From Bacteroidales bacterium (lineage in GTDB: Bacteria > Bacteroidota > Bacteroidia > Bacteroidales > B18-G4): a DNA stretch of 64,000 bases. The notes beneath the pieces are model-generated. The model was given only the letters and a program-made list of their open reading frames with translations, was not told the DNA's origin and searched no databases. Both the position numbers and the translations under genes were made by a program. Below are positions 19,634 to 30,500 of this stretch, in pieces; the first letter of the stretch is position 1; each line of letters starts with the position of its first letter. The stretch spans positions 104,581-168,580 of the forward strand of contig JAGYMZ010000002.1 of the NCBI GenBank assembly GCA_018400295.1, written 5' to 3'.

Positions 19634-20605
19634 ATGTCAGTAATCGTTTTTGTTGAAAACTGGGACGGGAAATTTAAAAAGCTGAGTTTTGAACTTATTT
19701 CCTATGCCCGGCAAATCGCGGATAAATCCGGTTCCCGGGTCATTGCACTTTCCATTGGTACAGTGGAAGATGATGAACTGCATAAACTGGGGAATTATGG
19801 CGCCGATAAGATCCTGAAAGTAGAGGACGAACGCTTGAATTCATTAATTAATAAAGCCTATGCATCGGTGATCACCCAAGCTGCTGAGAAAGAAAGTTCT
19901 GATACGGTATTGTTTTCTCACAATGCTACCGGTAAAGCCCTTGCCCCGCGGGTGGCCGTGCGCCTGAAAGCAGGTGCCGTAACCGGGGTTACGGAAATAC
20001 CATCCAGTCTGGACCCTTTCGAAGTGAAAAAGAAAGTATTTACCAATAAGGCTTTTGCCAATGTTCGGGTGAGATCTGTAAAGAACGTCCTCACACTCTT
20101 TCAGAATTCCGTGGAAATCAAGGAAACGGAAAATAATGCGGAAATTGAAGCCTTTGATGCGGAGATCCGTGATCAGGATTTTAAAACCAGGGTGTTGGAG
20201 GTGAATAAAATTACCGGTAAGGTCTTATTGACCGATGCTGAGATCGTGGTTTCCGGTGGCCGCGGAATGAAAGGCCCTGAAAAATGGCAGCCGCTGGAGG
20301 ATCTGGCGGCTGAACTCGGAGCCGCCATTGCATGTTCCAGGCCCGTATCCGATGAAGGTTGGCGCCCGCATGAAGAACATGTTGGCCAGACCGGGAAGAT
20401 CATTGCACCAAACCTGTATTTTGCCCTGGGTATTTCCGGAGCCATTCAGCACCTTGGGGGGGTGAGCTCATCCAAATATATTGTGGCTGTGAATACGGAT
20501 AAGGATGCACCTATTTTTGAAGCGGCCGATTACGGCATCGTGGGAGATGTTCATAAGATCCTTCCTGAACTTACCGGCGAGATCAAAAAGATGAAGGACG
20601 CATAG
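19634..20605 (+). CDS. etfA: Electron transfer flavoprotein subunit alpha/FixB family
   Basis: VVSGGRGMKGPEKWQPLEDLAAELGAAIACSRPVSDEGWRPHEEHVGQTGKIIAPNLYFALGISGAIQHLGG FAD-binding signature. Confidence 0.96.
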   Translation: MSVIVFVENWDGKFKKLSFELISYARQIADKSGSRVIALSIGTVEDDELHKLGNYGADKILKVEDERLNSLINKAYASVITQAAEKESSDTVLFSHNATGKALAPRVAVRLKAGAVTGVTEIPSSLDPFEVKKKVFTNKAFANVRVRSVKNVLTLFQNSVEIKETENNAEIEAFDAEIRDQDFKTRVLEVNKITGKVLLTDAEIVVSGGRGMKGPEKWQPLEDLAAELGAAIACSRPVSDEGWRPHEEHVGQTGKIIAPNLYFALGISGAIQHLGGVSSSKYIVAVNTDKDAPIFEAADYGIVGDVHKILPELTGEIKKMKDA

Positions 20606-20630
20606 TAAAACCATAAAACAACCGTTTGAC

Positions 20631-20665
20631 AGGGAATCCGGCGTATTGCAGGATTCCCTTTTTTT
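20631..20665 (+). terminator. Rho-independent terminator after etfA
   Basis: AGGGAATCC … GGATTCCCT stem followed by a T-run. Confidence 0.8.
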
Positions 20666-20889
20666 ATGGTGCGTTCCGGATGGAATATACGGGGACTGTG
20701 CAGTGAAAGCAACAAACGGCTGAACGGATCCCCATGTTGCTATCTCCGTGTCTGTTACTGAACAACCTGTCCTTCATAATAAATATCTCCCAAACATGAT
20801 AAATCAGTAAAAATACTTATGTAAATAATAGATATACTATATATTTTTTTATAAATTGCACATCTTTTTGTTTAACCAAGCCAAAAATC

Positions 20890-22911
20890 ATGAAAATAGG
20901 ACTATGCAAGCACGCTGCCCTGTGGCTGGTTTTGTTTGCATTTACCCTTGTGGTTTCCTGTAAGAAGGAAGAACAGCCATCCGAACCTGCGCCCACCGTT
21001 TCCGACGAATTGATCCTTTCAGAAAATGTGATCGTCATAGATACCCTGCAGATGGGATCTCCATCTATCCAGGGGGATAATTACACCTTTGATAAAAGCC
21101 ATAATTTACCACACTTTGAAATTGGTGATATCATCGTTGGTCAGACAGGATATGGTTACATGAGAAAGATCATCGACATTAACGAACAGGGGAATGAGAT
21201 GACCCTTGTTACCAGTCAGGCGGTCCTGGAGGAAGTGATCGAAAACTGCATGATCAAAGATTCCATCAAGCTTACACTTCAAAAGGCCGTTTACAAGGGC
21301 CGGGAATATCCCGCAAGAATGGTTTATCTTGCGGAAGGTGTCAGTATTGCGGACAGGGGAGGGATAGACCTTACCGGGTTGACATTGTTCTCCGGTGTAT
21401 ACAATGGCGTTAATGTTACGGCACAAATTGATCAGGGGGCCATAGATTTTGAACCTGTTTTTACACGCGAACTTGAGATCAGGTTTTTTAAATTGAAACA
21501 TTTAAAACTGTCCGCGGGCGGTGACCTGGATTTTACCTGTGATGCATCCATCAGTGTTGATTCCCCTGTTTCGCTTGACAAAGAGCAGACGATCGCACAG
21601 GTTTATTTTGGCCCGTTTCCACTCGGACCGGTCCCGGTGTTCATTGTTTTATCTTTTAAGGCAGGGTTTAACACCAGTCTCGATATTACCGGTTCCATAG
21701 GAAGCGGCTACGATACCAGGGCATACCTTGAATATGGCGCCGAATATACCAATTCCCAGTGGTACCCTATATGGGAAAAATCCTTTATAAGCAATAGCCG
21801 TGGAATTGCCTGGGATCTGTCCGGTGATATTTCTTCAAAGGTTTATGTCAGTCCGGAAATTGGCGTCTTGGTTGCCAGTGTTGCCGGACCTTATATGGAG
21901 GCTGTCCCGTATTTTGGATTTGATGGATCCGTTGATGCTGCCGATCAGACATGGCAATGGTATTTGGCTGCGGGGGCAGAAGGGAATGTTGGGTTTACCG
22001 TTCAGGTATTCGGACACACCATAGCCAATTATTCAACAACCCTTGCTTCATGGGAAGCGATCATTGATCAGGATAACGGCGTATTTGGTTCGAACACGCC
22101 CCCAACCGCGGTGCTTTCGGTGAATCCCGGTTACGGTAGTACGGCAACGATCTTTGAACTTGATGGCAGCGGAAGTTATGATGATGAAGATCCGTTAAGT
22201 GCGCTGATGCTCCGATGGGATTTTGATGGAGATGGGACCTGGGATACGGGATGGGATCTCCAAAAAACCGTAGATCATCAATATAGTGTAGAAGGTACGT
22301 ATAATGTTAAAATGGAAATTAAAGATACGGAAGGGCTAACGGATGATGTTGTTCAAAGTATTTCCGTTTCTGCCAGCGGCGGTTCGGGTTGCGATGGAAT
22401 TACTTCTGTAAGTTATGGCGGACAGGATTACCCGACGGTTGAAATGGGTGACCAGTGCTGGATGAAAGAAAATCTGAATCATGATATGGGGAATTCCTGG
22501 TGTTATGGGAATGATTCTTCCAATTGCCTGCAGTACGGGAAATTATACGATTGGAACACAGCCTTGCAGGTATGCCCTCCGGGATGGCATCTTCCTTCCG
22601 ATGATGAGTGGATGGAACTGGAAATGTTCCTGGGGATGTCTCAAAGCCAGGTTAATGAAACCGGATGGCGGGGGACCGATGAGGGGACACAGCTGAAATC
22701 CGGTGGCAATTCCGGTTTTGATGCATTGCTGGGCGGTGAATACAGCCTGGGCATGTTCACGAATTTGGAGAATCATGGATATTTCTGGACATCTTCCGGT
22801 GATGCCATGAGTGCATATATTCGCTATCTTTACGAAAGCAAACCGCAAATTGCGCGGGAACAAGCCCTGCAGTCCAATGGATATTCAGTCCGATGCTTGA
22901 AAGATGAATAG
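20890..22911 (+). CDS. Lipoprotein with PKD domain and C-terminal Fibrobacter succinogenes paralogous (FISUMP) domain
   Basis: Lipobox LVVSCKKEEQPSEP; PKD PTAVLSVNPGYGSTATIFELDGSGSYDDEDP; FISUMP GQDYPTVEMGDQCWMKENLNHD…YGKLYDWNTALQVCPPGWHLPSDDEWMELE…SVRCLKD. Confidence 0.85.
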   Translation: MKIGLCKHAALWLVLFAFTLVVSCKKEEQPSEPAPTVSDELILSENVIVIDTLQMGSPSIQGDNYTFDKSHNLPHFEIGDIIVGQTGYGYMRKIIDINEQGNEMTLVTSQAVLEEVIENCMIKDSIKLTLQKAVYKGREYPARMVYLAEGVSIADRGGIDLTGLTLFSGVYNGVNVTAQIDQGAIDFEPVFTRELEIRFFKLKHLKLSAGGDLDFTCDASISVDSPVSLDKEQTIAQVYFGPFPLGPVPVFIVLSFKAGFNTSLDITGSIGSGYDTRAYLEYGAEYTNSQWYPIWEKSFISNSRGIAWDLSGDISSKVYVSPEIGVLVASVAGPYMEAVPYFGFDGSVDAADQTWQWYLAAGAEGNVGFTVQVFGHTIANYSTTLASWEAIIDQDNGVFGSNTPPTAVLSVNPGYGSTATIFELDGSGSYDDEDPLSALMLRWDFDGDGTWDTGWDLQKTVDHQYSVEGTYNVKMEIKDTEGLTDDVVQSISVSASGGSGCDGITSVSYGGQDYPTVEMGDQCWMKENLNHDMGNSWCYGNDSSNCLQYGKLYDWNTALQVCPPGWHLPSDDEWMELEMFLGMSQSQVNETGWRGTDEGTQLKSGGNSGFDALLGGEYSLGMFTNLENHGYFWTSSGDAMSAYIRYLYESKPQIAREQALQSNGYSVRCLKDE

Positions 22912-22956
22912 TAATTATGTAATTTTACCCTCACGTTTAACTAAAAATTAAAAATC

Positions 22957-23970
22957 ATGAAAAAGAACAATGCAATTTTAATCTTGATTATGTTTCTGGC
23001 GGGAATTATGGTCGTTACTTCCTGTAAAAAAGATGACGATGATGATGAACCCGAAAATACCACGGTTCCTCATTCTGATATGAATGATGATTCCACCACT
23101 TCCATAAAGGTCACCATACCAAGAATTGAAGTCAATCCGGCCAGAGCTTCTGAAATCACGGTTTTCTTGTCTGTTACCGATCAGGACGGAAACCCGCTGA
23201 AAAATTTCAACCAGTATAATTTTTTGATCAAGCAGGCATGCGCCGGCGATACGGATAGCACCATTGTGGGCTCTCTTGATTTCTCAACCCTCAACCAGGA
23301 AGGTAGCGATATCGCTGCTGCCATGACGCTGGATTATTCCGGAAGTATGAGCTCACAGAACATTACCGATATGGAGGATGCGGTTACGTATTTTATCAAC
23401 CTTAAAGATCCCAGCGATATGGCGGAGATCATCAAATTTGCCTCCGATATCGATGTGGTTACACCTTTTACCAATAATGCCCAGACCCTGATCGATGGTG
23501 TCAATACTTCTGTCAGCATCGGTATTTACACCTCCTTTTTTGATGCGATTGATGTCGGACTTGATGATGCAGATTCCCTGTTAAATACCGGCGGTGATTA
23601 TTTGCCCGCCATTGTTGCTTTTACCGATGGAGGAGACAATGATTCGCATGTCACCCTGTCGGAGGTAATTACCAAGGCAAACAATTTCCAGGTCCCTATT
23701 TATACCCTGGGATTCGGTTCCGTTGATGAACAGGTAATGAATGAACTGGCGGATGAATCCGGCGGAAGGTATTATTATTCACCAAATTCTGCGCAGATAC
23801 AGGATCTTTATACCCTGATCAGCGGACAGCTAAAGAATATGTATGTGGTTACCTGGACCTATGACGATCCCACATGTACAGAAGTCGTTGTAGTTGTACG
23901 TTCAAGTTATACATGTGCCAATGGGACCTTCCATTCCTTTGCCACGAAATATTTCACGCCGCTAAAATAA
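22957..23970 (+). CDS. VWA domain-containing lipoprotein
   Basis: Lipobox VVTSCKKDDDDDEPE; MIDAS AAAMTLDYSGSMS; LADESGGRYYYSPNSAQIQDLYTLISGQLKN. Confidence 0.88.
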   Translation: MKKNNAILILIMFLAGIMVVTSCKKDDDDDEPENTTVPHSDMNDDSTTSIKVTIPRIEVNPARASEITVFLSVTDQDGNPLKNFNQYNFLIKQACAGDTDSTIVGSLDFSTLNQEGSDIAAAMTLDYSGSMSSQNITDMEDAVTYFINLKDPSDMAEIIKFASDIDVVTPFTNNAQTLIDGVNTSVSIGIYTSFFDAIDVGLDDADSLLNTGGDYLPAIVAFTDGGDNDSHVTLSEVITKANNFQVPIYTLGFGSVDEQVMNELADESGGRYYYSPNSAQIQDLYTLISGQLKNMYVVTWTYDDPTCTEVVVVVRSSYTCANGTFHSFATKYFTPLK

Positions 23971-23999
23971 CAGCGGACCCGGCGGACGAACATTTTTTT

Positions 24000-24028
24000 G
24001 GGGGCAGGGAGATCTGCCCCCTTTTTTT
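24000..24028 (+). terminator. Rho-independent terminator after the VWA lipoprotein gene
   Basis: GGGGGCAG GGAGAT CTGCCCCC TTTTTTT. Confidence 0.85.
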
Positions 24029-24095
24029 ATGCCCCGGGGTCTTACGATACACAGGTTTGATTATTTTTGTCGCATAATCTTTAAACATACAAGCC

Positions 24096-25145
24096 ATGAA
24101 AAGAATATGCATCCTGCTTTTTGTTTTGACCACCCTGGCTTCTTATAGCCAGATAACCATTACCAGCAACAATATCGGATCTGTTGGTGATGAATATGTT
24201 ATGGCCTATGTTGAAGATATCCCCGACCATATAGAACCCGGCCCCCCTGGCCCGGGACAGCTATGGGATTACTCCTCCCTTGTTCATGATTACCTGGATA
24301 CGGTGCGGTTCCTGAATCCCGATTCCACTCCGTACGCCGGCATATTCCCGGCCAGCAATCTTGCCATTTCACAGGATGATGAAACCCTGTGGGGATTTAT
24401 GATCAAAAATTCATTTGAGCTTTCGATTAAAGGAGCGGTCCTTCCGGTTCCTGAACTGGGAATAATTCCGGCCGAACTGATCCCCAAGGATGTCCTGGCC
24501 AATTTCCCGCTGAATTACCTGGATTCGGCCGACCGGACTTTTTATGCGGATATCCGGATGGAAAGCCCCGAACCGGCTGTTGATTCCATAAGGTATAAAA
24601 GCACGACCTATAAAACTTCCAAAGTGGATGCATGGGGGGATATGAAACTTCCTGCCGGCACCTTAGAAACCTTGAGGCTTAAGGAGGAACGGGTAATGGT
24701 TGACAGTGTCTGGACCAAATTTATCGGTTTCTGGGTTTTTGTTTCCCGTACCGTTGATTCTTCACATGTGTATTATTGGCTGACCGATGTGCCGGGCAAT
24801 GGCTATTTTCTGGTGAATATGGAGGTGGATCCTTCCAGCCAGCAGATCAGTACCCTGGGATATATGTACGATCCGGTGGTTGGAATGGCTGAACCCGGCG
24901 AACCCCTGGCTTCGGTTTATCCGAACCCGGCAACGGACAGGATTACCTTCCGTACCCGGAATGATTTTACCGGTACCATTTCCATCATTGATGCCCAAGG
25001 CCGTTTGCTTTGTTCCCGGCGGATACCGGGCCGCAATCACTGGAACATGGATATATCCGGCCTGGATCCCGGGATGTACCTTTTCCGGGTTGTTTCGGAT
25101 GATAAACGCCGCGTCTCTGTGGGTAAGGTGCTGAAGATTAGGTGA
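24096..25145 (+). CDS. Secreted protein with T9SS type A C-terminal sorting domain
   Basis: Signal peptide MKRICILLFVLTTLASYSQ; C-terminal ASVYPNPATDRITFRTRNDFTGTISIIDAQGRLL…GMYLFRVVSDDKRRVSVGKVLKIR. Confidence 0.85.
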   Translation: MKRICILLFVLTTLASYSQITITSNNIGSVGDEYVMAYVEDIPDHIEPGPPGPGQLWDYSSLVHDYLDTVRFLNPDSTPYAGIFPASNLAISQDDETLWGFMIKNSFELSIKGAVLPVPELGIIPAELIPKDVLANFPLNYLDSADRTFYADIRMESPEPAVDSIRYKSTTYKTSKVDAWGDMKLPAGTLETLRLKEERVMVDSVWTKFIGFWVFVSRTVDSSHVYYWLTDVPGNGYFLVNMEVDPSSQQISTLGYMYDPVVGMAEPGEPLASVYPNPATDRITFRTRNDFTGTISIIDAQGRLLCSRRIPGRNHWNMDISGLDPGMYLFRVVSDDKRRVSVGKVLKIR

Positions 25146-25246
25146 TAGACCTGTGTCAGGATGCAAATATTTAACGTCCGTTCATCGATGGGTTTATCTA
25201 AAATCCTGAATTGAAAACAGGGACATCAAATTTTGGATGAACGGAT

Positions 25247-27337
25247 TTACAATCCCATCCCCATCGCCACCAGCTCGGCGATGTCGTAATTCTTCATCTC
25301 TTCTTCCTTATTTTTGTATTTGATCCCATCAGTCATCATAACCATGCAGAACGGACAGGCGGTGGCAACAATATTGGCACCGGTATCAATGGCTTCTTCA
25401 ATGCGTTCCAGGAAGACTTCCTTATTCCCATTTTCTGCTTCCTTGAACATTTGTCCGCCACCGGCCCCGCAACATAGGGCATGACTTTTCGTTCTGGGCA
25501 TTTCCTTGGTTGTTGAATTCAGCGAATCAAGCACCATCCTGGGCGCATCGTATTCGCCATTGGCCCTTCCCAGATAACAGGGGTCATGGAATGTGATGGT
25601 ATCTTTTTTGAATGCTCCGTTGGGAAAGGCTATCGAGCCATTCTCTATAAGTTCCCGCAGGAACTGGCTGTGGTGAATGACTTCATAATTCCCGCCGAAA
25701 TCCGGGAATTCATTTTTAAAGCTGTTGAAATCATGCGGGCAACAAGTGAGGATCTTTTTTACACCATAATTATTCATGGTTTCGATGACCATCAGGGCCT
25801 GCATCTGGAAGAGCATTTCATTTCCGGCCCTGCGTGCAATATCTCCGCTGTCGGTCTCTTCCATACCCAGTACGGCATAATCAATGTTGAGGTGATTCAA
25901 TATTTTGACGAATTCCCTGCTCACTTTTTTATACCTGTCGTCAAAGGCACCTGCCGACCCTACCCAGAAAAGGTATTCCGGATCTTTTCCGGCAGCTTTC
26001 ACATCGGCCATGACGGGTACTTCGAGCCCGGCATCCTCAGCCCACTTCAGCCTGTCTTCCGGAGAAAACTGCCAGGGGGCACCGTTGTTTTCAATATTGG
26101 TAAATACGGTGTTCAGTTCACCGGGCCCGGCCGATTCCTCCATGACCAGGTATCTTCGCATGTCCACGATGAGGGTGGGATGGTTGATGTTCACCGGGCA
26201 TTCGTTGGCACATGCATTGCAGGTCGTGCAGGCCCAGAGTTCCTCCGGTGTGACAAGATCTTTCAGGAGAGACCTGTTGTCTGAAAATTCCCGGTTTTTA
26301 ACGAGTCCCGGTCCTTTTTCTTTCATCCTGGCCCTTACATCCATAATGATTTTCCTGGGGGATAATAATTTACCGGTGATGTTGGCCGGACAGGCATCGG
26401 TGCACCTTCCACATTCCGTGCATGCCAGTGAATCCAGGTAGTTTTTCCAGGTCACATCTTCAATGTCTTTTACGCCAAACCTTTGTATTTCTTCTTCCTC
26501 CGGTGTATCGGAAAAGGCAGCGTCAGGATCCATCATGCGCTTGACCTCATCGGTTATTTCGGGCATATTCGGCAGATAACCCAGGGGTTCCAGGCGGCTC
26601 AGGAATACATTGGGCACCGACATAAATACGTGAAAATGCTTGGAATAGGGCAGTATGTTGGCAAAAATGAATATCAGGACAATATGTGCCCACCAGTTTA
26701 TTTCATGCCACAGAAAAGCCTTGTGTACCGGAATGGAACCTGCGAGGGCTGCCAGGTGATGACTTACCGGGAAAGACCCGTATAGTTCATGCCCTGCTTC
26801 CCTGGAATACATAATGTAAAAGGTGTTCATCCCCAGAAGCGAAACCATGAGCAGTAAGATCAGGGTCAGGGCCAGGTTGGCATCCATATGCGAAATATGG
26901 CTCATTTCCGTACCGCTGAACCTGCGGATGTTCATAAATATCCTTCGGATAAGAAAAGCCAGGATCATTACCAGGATCAGCAACGCAAAAACATCACCGG
27001 CAGCCGTGATAACATCATAAACGGGCCCGAGGGCATGCAATACCCTGTCGGTCCCGAAAAGGCCATCGATGATCATTTCGATGCTGCCAATAAGTATAAC
27101 CAGGAATCCCCACCATACAAGGGCATGCATCATGCCAACCACCGGTTTGCGCAGGATCTTGGTTTGGCCCAGGGCTACTTTTATGGTGATCCATAAACGC
27201 TTGCCCCAGTTTCTGACCGGGAAAGGCTTGGTTAATTTAAAAAACCGGTAGTATCGGTATGCAGTGACGAAAAAGATCAGCAGGGTCAGGGCAAGCACAA
27301 TGGCGAAGGCAATCTGTTTGATCATGATCAGAAACAA
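25247..27337 (-). CDS. Membrane-bound HdrD-like Fe-S oxidoreductase (heterodisulfide reductase-related; EMO-type ETF:quinone oxidoreductase candidate)
   Basis: N-terminal multi-TM NarI-like region, two 4Fe-4S motifs (CTECGRCTDACP; CTTCNACANECP), CCG domains (HDPCYLGRANGEYDAPR; ALCCGAGGGQMF). Start may be ATG 27325. Confidence 0.88.
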   Translation of the reverse strand: MFLIMIKQIAFAIVLALTLLIFFVTAYRYYRFFKLTKPFPVRNWGKRLWITIKVALGQTKILRKPVVGMMHALVWWGFLVILIGSIEMIIDGLFGTDRVLHALGPVYDVITAAGDVFALLILVMILAFLIRRIFMNIRRFSGTEMSHISHMDANLALTLILLLMVSLLGMNTFYIMYSREAGHELYGSFPVSHHLAALAGSIPVHKAFLWHEINWWAHIVLIFIFANILPYSKHFHVFMSVPNVFLSRLEPLGYLPNMPEITDEVKRMMDPDAAFSDTPEEEEIQRFGVKDIEDVTWKNYLDSLACTECGRCTDACPANITGKLLSPRKIIMDVRARMKEKGPGLVKNREFSDNRSLLKDLVTPEELWACTTCNACANECPVNINHPTLIVDMRRYLVMEESAGPGELNTVFTNIENNGAPWQFSPEDRLKWAEDAGLEVPVMADVKAAGKDPEYLFWVGSAGAFDDRYKKVSREFVKILNHLNIDYAVLGMEETDSGDIARRAGNEMLFQMQALMVIETMNNYGVKKILTCCPHDFNSFKNEFPDFGGNYEVIHHSQFLRELIENGSIAFPNGAFKKDTITFHDPCYLGRANGEYDAPRMVLDSLNSTTKEMPRTKSHALCCGAGGGQMFKEAENGNKEVFLERIEEAIDTGANIVATACPFCMVMMTDGIKYKNKEEEMKNYDIAELVAMGMGL

Positions 27338-27506
27338 TTAATAATGAAACATTTGCAGGGCCTTATCGGAACACAATAATACTAATTATACAATTAAGAA
27401 TAAAGATAAATAACATCGGAGCCTGTGCCAAAACCAATGGTGTATTGCCGGATGCGGTTCAAGATTTATGCATATATTTGTCTTATCAATTTTGATATTG
27501 AAAGTT

Positions 27507-30500
27507 ATGCGCAATCCCAAGATCCACAAGCCGGAAAACCACCTCCGAATTGTCACTGCTGCTTCTCTTTTCGATGGTCACGATGCTGCCATCAACATTT
27601 TCAGAAGGATAATACAGTCGACCGGTGCTGAAGTCATACACCTGGGCCATGACCGCTCGGTCAGGGATATCGTTGACACAGCCGTGCAGGAGGATGCCCA
27701 GGCCATTGCTGTTACGTCCTACCAGGGTGGACATATCGAGTATTTTAAATACATGTATGATCTGCTGAAGGAAAAGGGATGTGGTCATATTAAAATATTC
27801 GGGGGTGGCGGCGGCGTGATTCTTCCGGAAGAAATGAAGGAACTCCATGATTATGGCATTGCCCGTGTCTATTCCCCCGATGATGGCAGGGTTATGGGCC
27901 TTCAGGGTATGATCAATGATCTGGTAAGAAAATCGGATTTTCCGACCGGCAAAAATATTCATGTGACCGTGGACGACATTGCCAAAAAGGATATCAATTC
28001 CATTGCGCGCCTGATATCTGCTGCTGAAAATTTCCCGAAGGAAGTCAGGGATGTTTTGGATGAAATACGCAACAAGGAAAAAGGTTCGCCGGTGCTGGGC
28101 ATTACAGGGACGGGCGGTTCGGGAAAATCCTCCCTGGTGGATGAGCTGGTTCGAAGGTATCTGGCGGATTTTCCCAGAAAGACCATTGCCATTATATCGG
28201 TTGACCCGTCGAAACGCCGTACAGGCGGAGCTTTGCTGGGCGACCGTATCCGCATGAATTCCATTCACGATGAAAGGGTCTATATGAGGTCTTTGGCTAC
28301 AAGGCAGTCAAACCTGGCCATGTCGAGGTATGTCAGGGATGCGGAATCCATTCTGCAGGTTGCCGGATACGACCTGATCATTCTGGAGACATCGGGCATC
28401 GGACAGTCGGATACGGAGATCATCGATCACAGCGACCTGTCTATGTATGTTATGACCCCGGACTACGGAGCGGCAACCCAGTTGGAAAAGATCGATATGC
28501 TGGATTTTGCCGACATCATAGCCCTCAATAAATTTGATAAACTGGGCGCCCTGGATGCCTTGCGGGATGTGAAGAAACAATACCAGCGAAACCACCTTCT
28601 CTGGGATGAAGACCCGGATGATATGCCGGTATATGGCACCATAGCTTCACAGTTTAATGATCCCGGCGTGAACGGGTTGTATAAAGCCCTCATGCAAAAA
28701 ATCAATGAAAAAGCTATGGGGGATTTCCGCTCAACCATGGAAATGCCGTACGAGATGTCGGAGAAAATTTTCATCATCCCTCCCAGACGTGTTCGTTACC
28801 TTTCTGAAATAGCGGACACCATACGTGATTATAACGACTGGTCGGATGATCAGGCCACGGTGGCCGATAAGCTCTATTCCATAAAGCATACCCTGGCGGA
28901 AGTTGAAAATGACAAAGCGTCCGGAAAAGAACTTTCGGAAAAACTAAAAACCTTCTATAAGGACTATGAATCCAGACTTGAACCTGCCAACCGGGACATC
29001 CTGAAAAACTGGGACAAGAAGGTCAGCGCCTATAAAAAGGATGAATTTAAGTTCAGGGTCCGGGATAAGGAGCTCAGGGTAAAAACCCATACGGAATCCC
29101 TTTCTCATTTGCGTATTCCCAGGATATCCCTGCCCAAATATAAAAACTGGGGGGATGTATTGAAGTGGAACCTGAGGGAGAATGTGCCGGGTGAATTCCC
29201 GTTTGCAGCCGGTGTGTTCCCGTTTAAAAGGGAAGGGGAAGACCCTACCCGGATGTTTGCAGGGGAAGGGGGACCGGAACGAACCAACAAGAGATTCCAT
29301 TATTTGTCGCAGGATATGCCTGCCCGCCGGTTATCCACTGCTTTCGATTCGGTCACCTTGTACGGACAGGATCCTGATGTAAGGCCGGATATTTATGGTA
29401 AAATTGGCAATTCCGGTGTTTCTGTTTCCTGCCTGGACGATGCCAAACGATTGTATTCCGGATTTAACCTGGCGGATCCCAAAACCTCGGTTTCCATGAC
29501 CATCAACGGGCCGGCACCCACATTGGTGGGTTTTTTCATGAATGCGGCGATCGACCAGCAATGTGAGATTTATATTCATGAAAAAGGGATGGATGAGGAA
29601 GTGCATCAGAAGATTGATGAAATTTACCGGGCGAAGGGAACCCCACGGCCGGAATATCAGGGCAAGCTGCCGCCGGGCAACGATGGACTTGGACTTTTCC
29701 TTCTCGGGGTGACCGGAGATAAGGTATTGCCAAGGGAGACCTATGAAAAGATCAAGGCAGATACGATCTGCCGCGTCCGGGGTACTGTGCAGGCGGATAT
29801 CCTGAAGGAGGACCAGGCACAAAATACATGCATTTTTTCCACGGATTTTGCCCTGAAAATGATGGGCGATGTCCAGCAATATTTTTCCCTGAACAATGTG
29901 CGGAATTTTTATTCGGTATCCATTTCCGGCTATCATATTGCCGAAGCAGGTGCCAATCCCGTCACACAGCTTGCTTTCACGCTGGCCAACGGCTTTACTT
30001 ATGTGGAGTATTATCTTTCCAGGGGCATGAACATCAACGAATTTGGCCCCAACCTTTCCTTTTTCTTTTCCAACGGACTTGATCCGGAATACAGCGTTAT
30101 CGGGAGGGTTGCCCGCCTGATATGGTCAAAGGCAATGAAACTGAAATATGGTGCCAACGAACGCTCCCAAAAGCTCAAGTATCACATCCAGACCTCGGGC
30201 CGGTCATTGCATTCGCAGGAAATAGAATTCAATGACATACGTACTACGCTGCAGGGATTGTATGCCATTTACGACAATTGCAATTCATTGCATACCAATG
30301 CCTATGATGAAGCCATAACCACTCCTACGGAAGCGTCTGTCCGCCGGGCCGTGGCCATACAGCTGATCATCAACCACGAGTTGGGCCTGGCCAAAAACCA
30401 GAACCCGCTCCAGGGCGCTTTTATCATCGAGGAGTTGACCGAGCTTGTTGAGGAAGCAGTTCTGTCGGAATTCGACCGCATCACAGAACGCGGTGGCGTG

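Noticed and set aside
23971-23990. CGGCGGACGAACAT resembling repeat family B
   Set aside because: Only about 10 bp shared (CGGCGGACGA); no downstream GAAGATATGGTTTAATT, so chance similarity likely.
25182-25246. CCGTTCATC…GATGAACGG inverted repeat between convergent genes
   Set aside because: 9-bp arms with a loop of about 48 nt and no T-run; weak as a terminator or regulatory element.
27486-28268. 260-aa ORF on - strand
   Set aside because: Antisense to the icmF N-terminal domains; composition typical of a shadow ORF.
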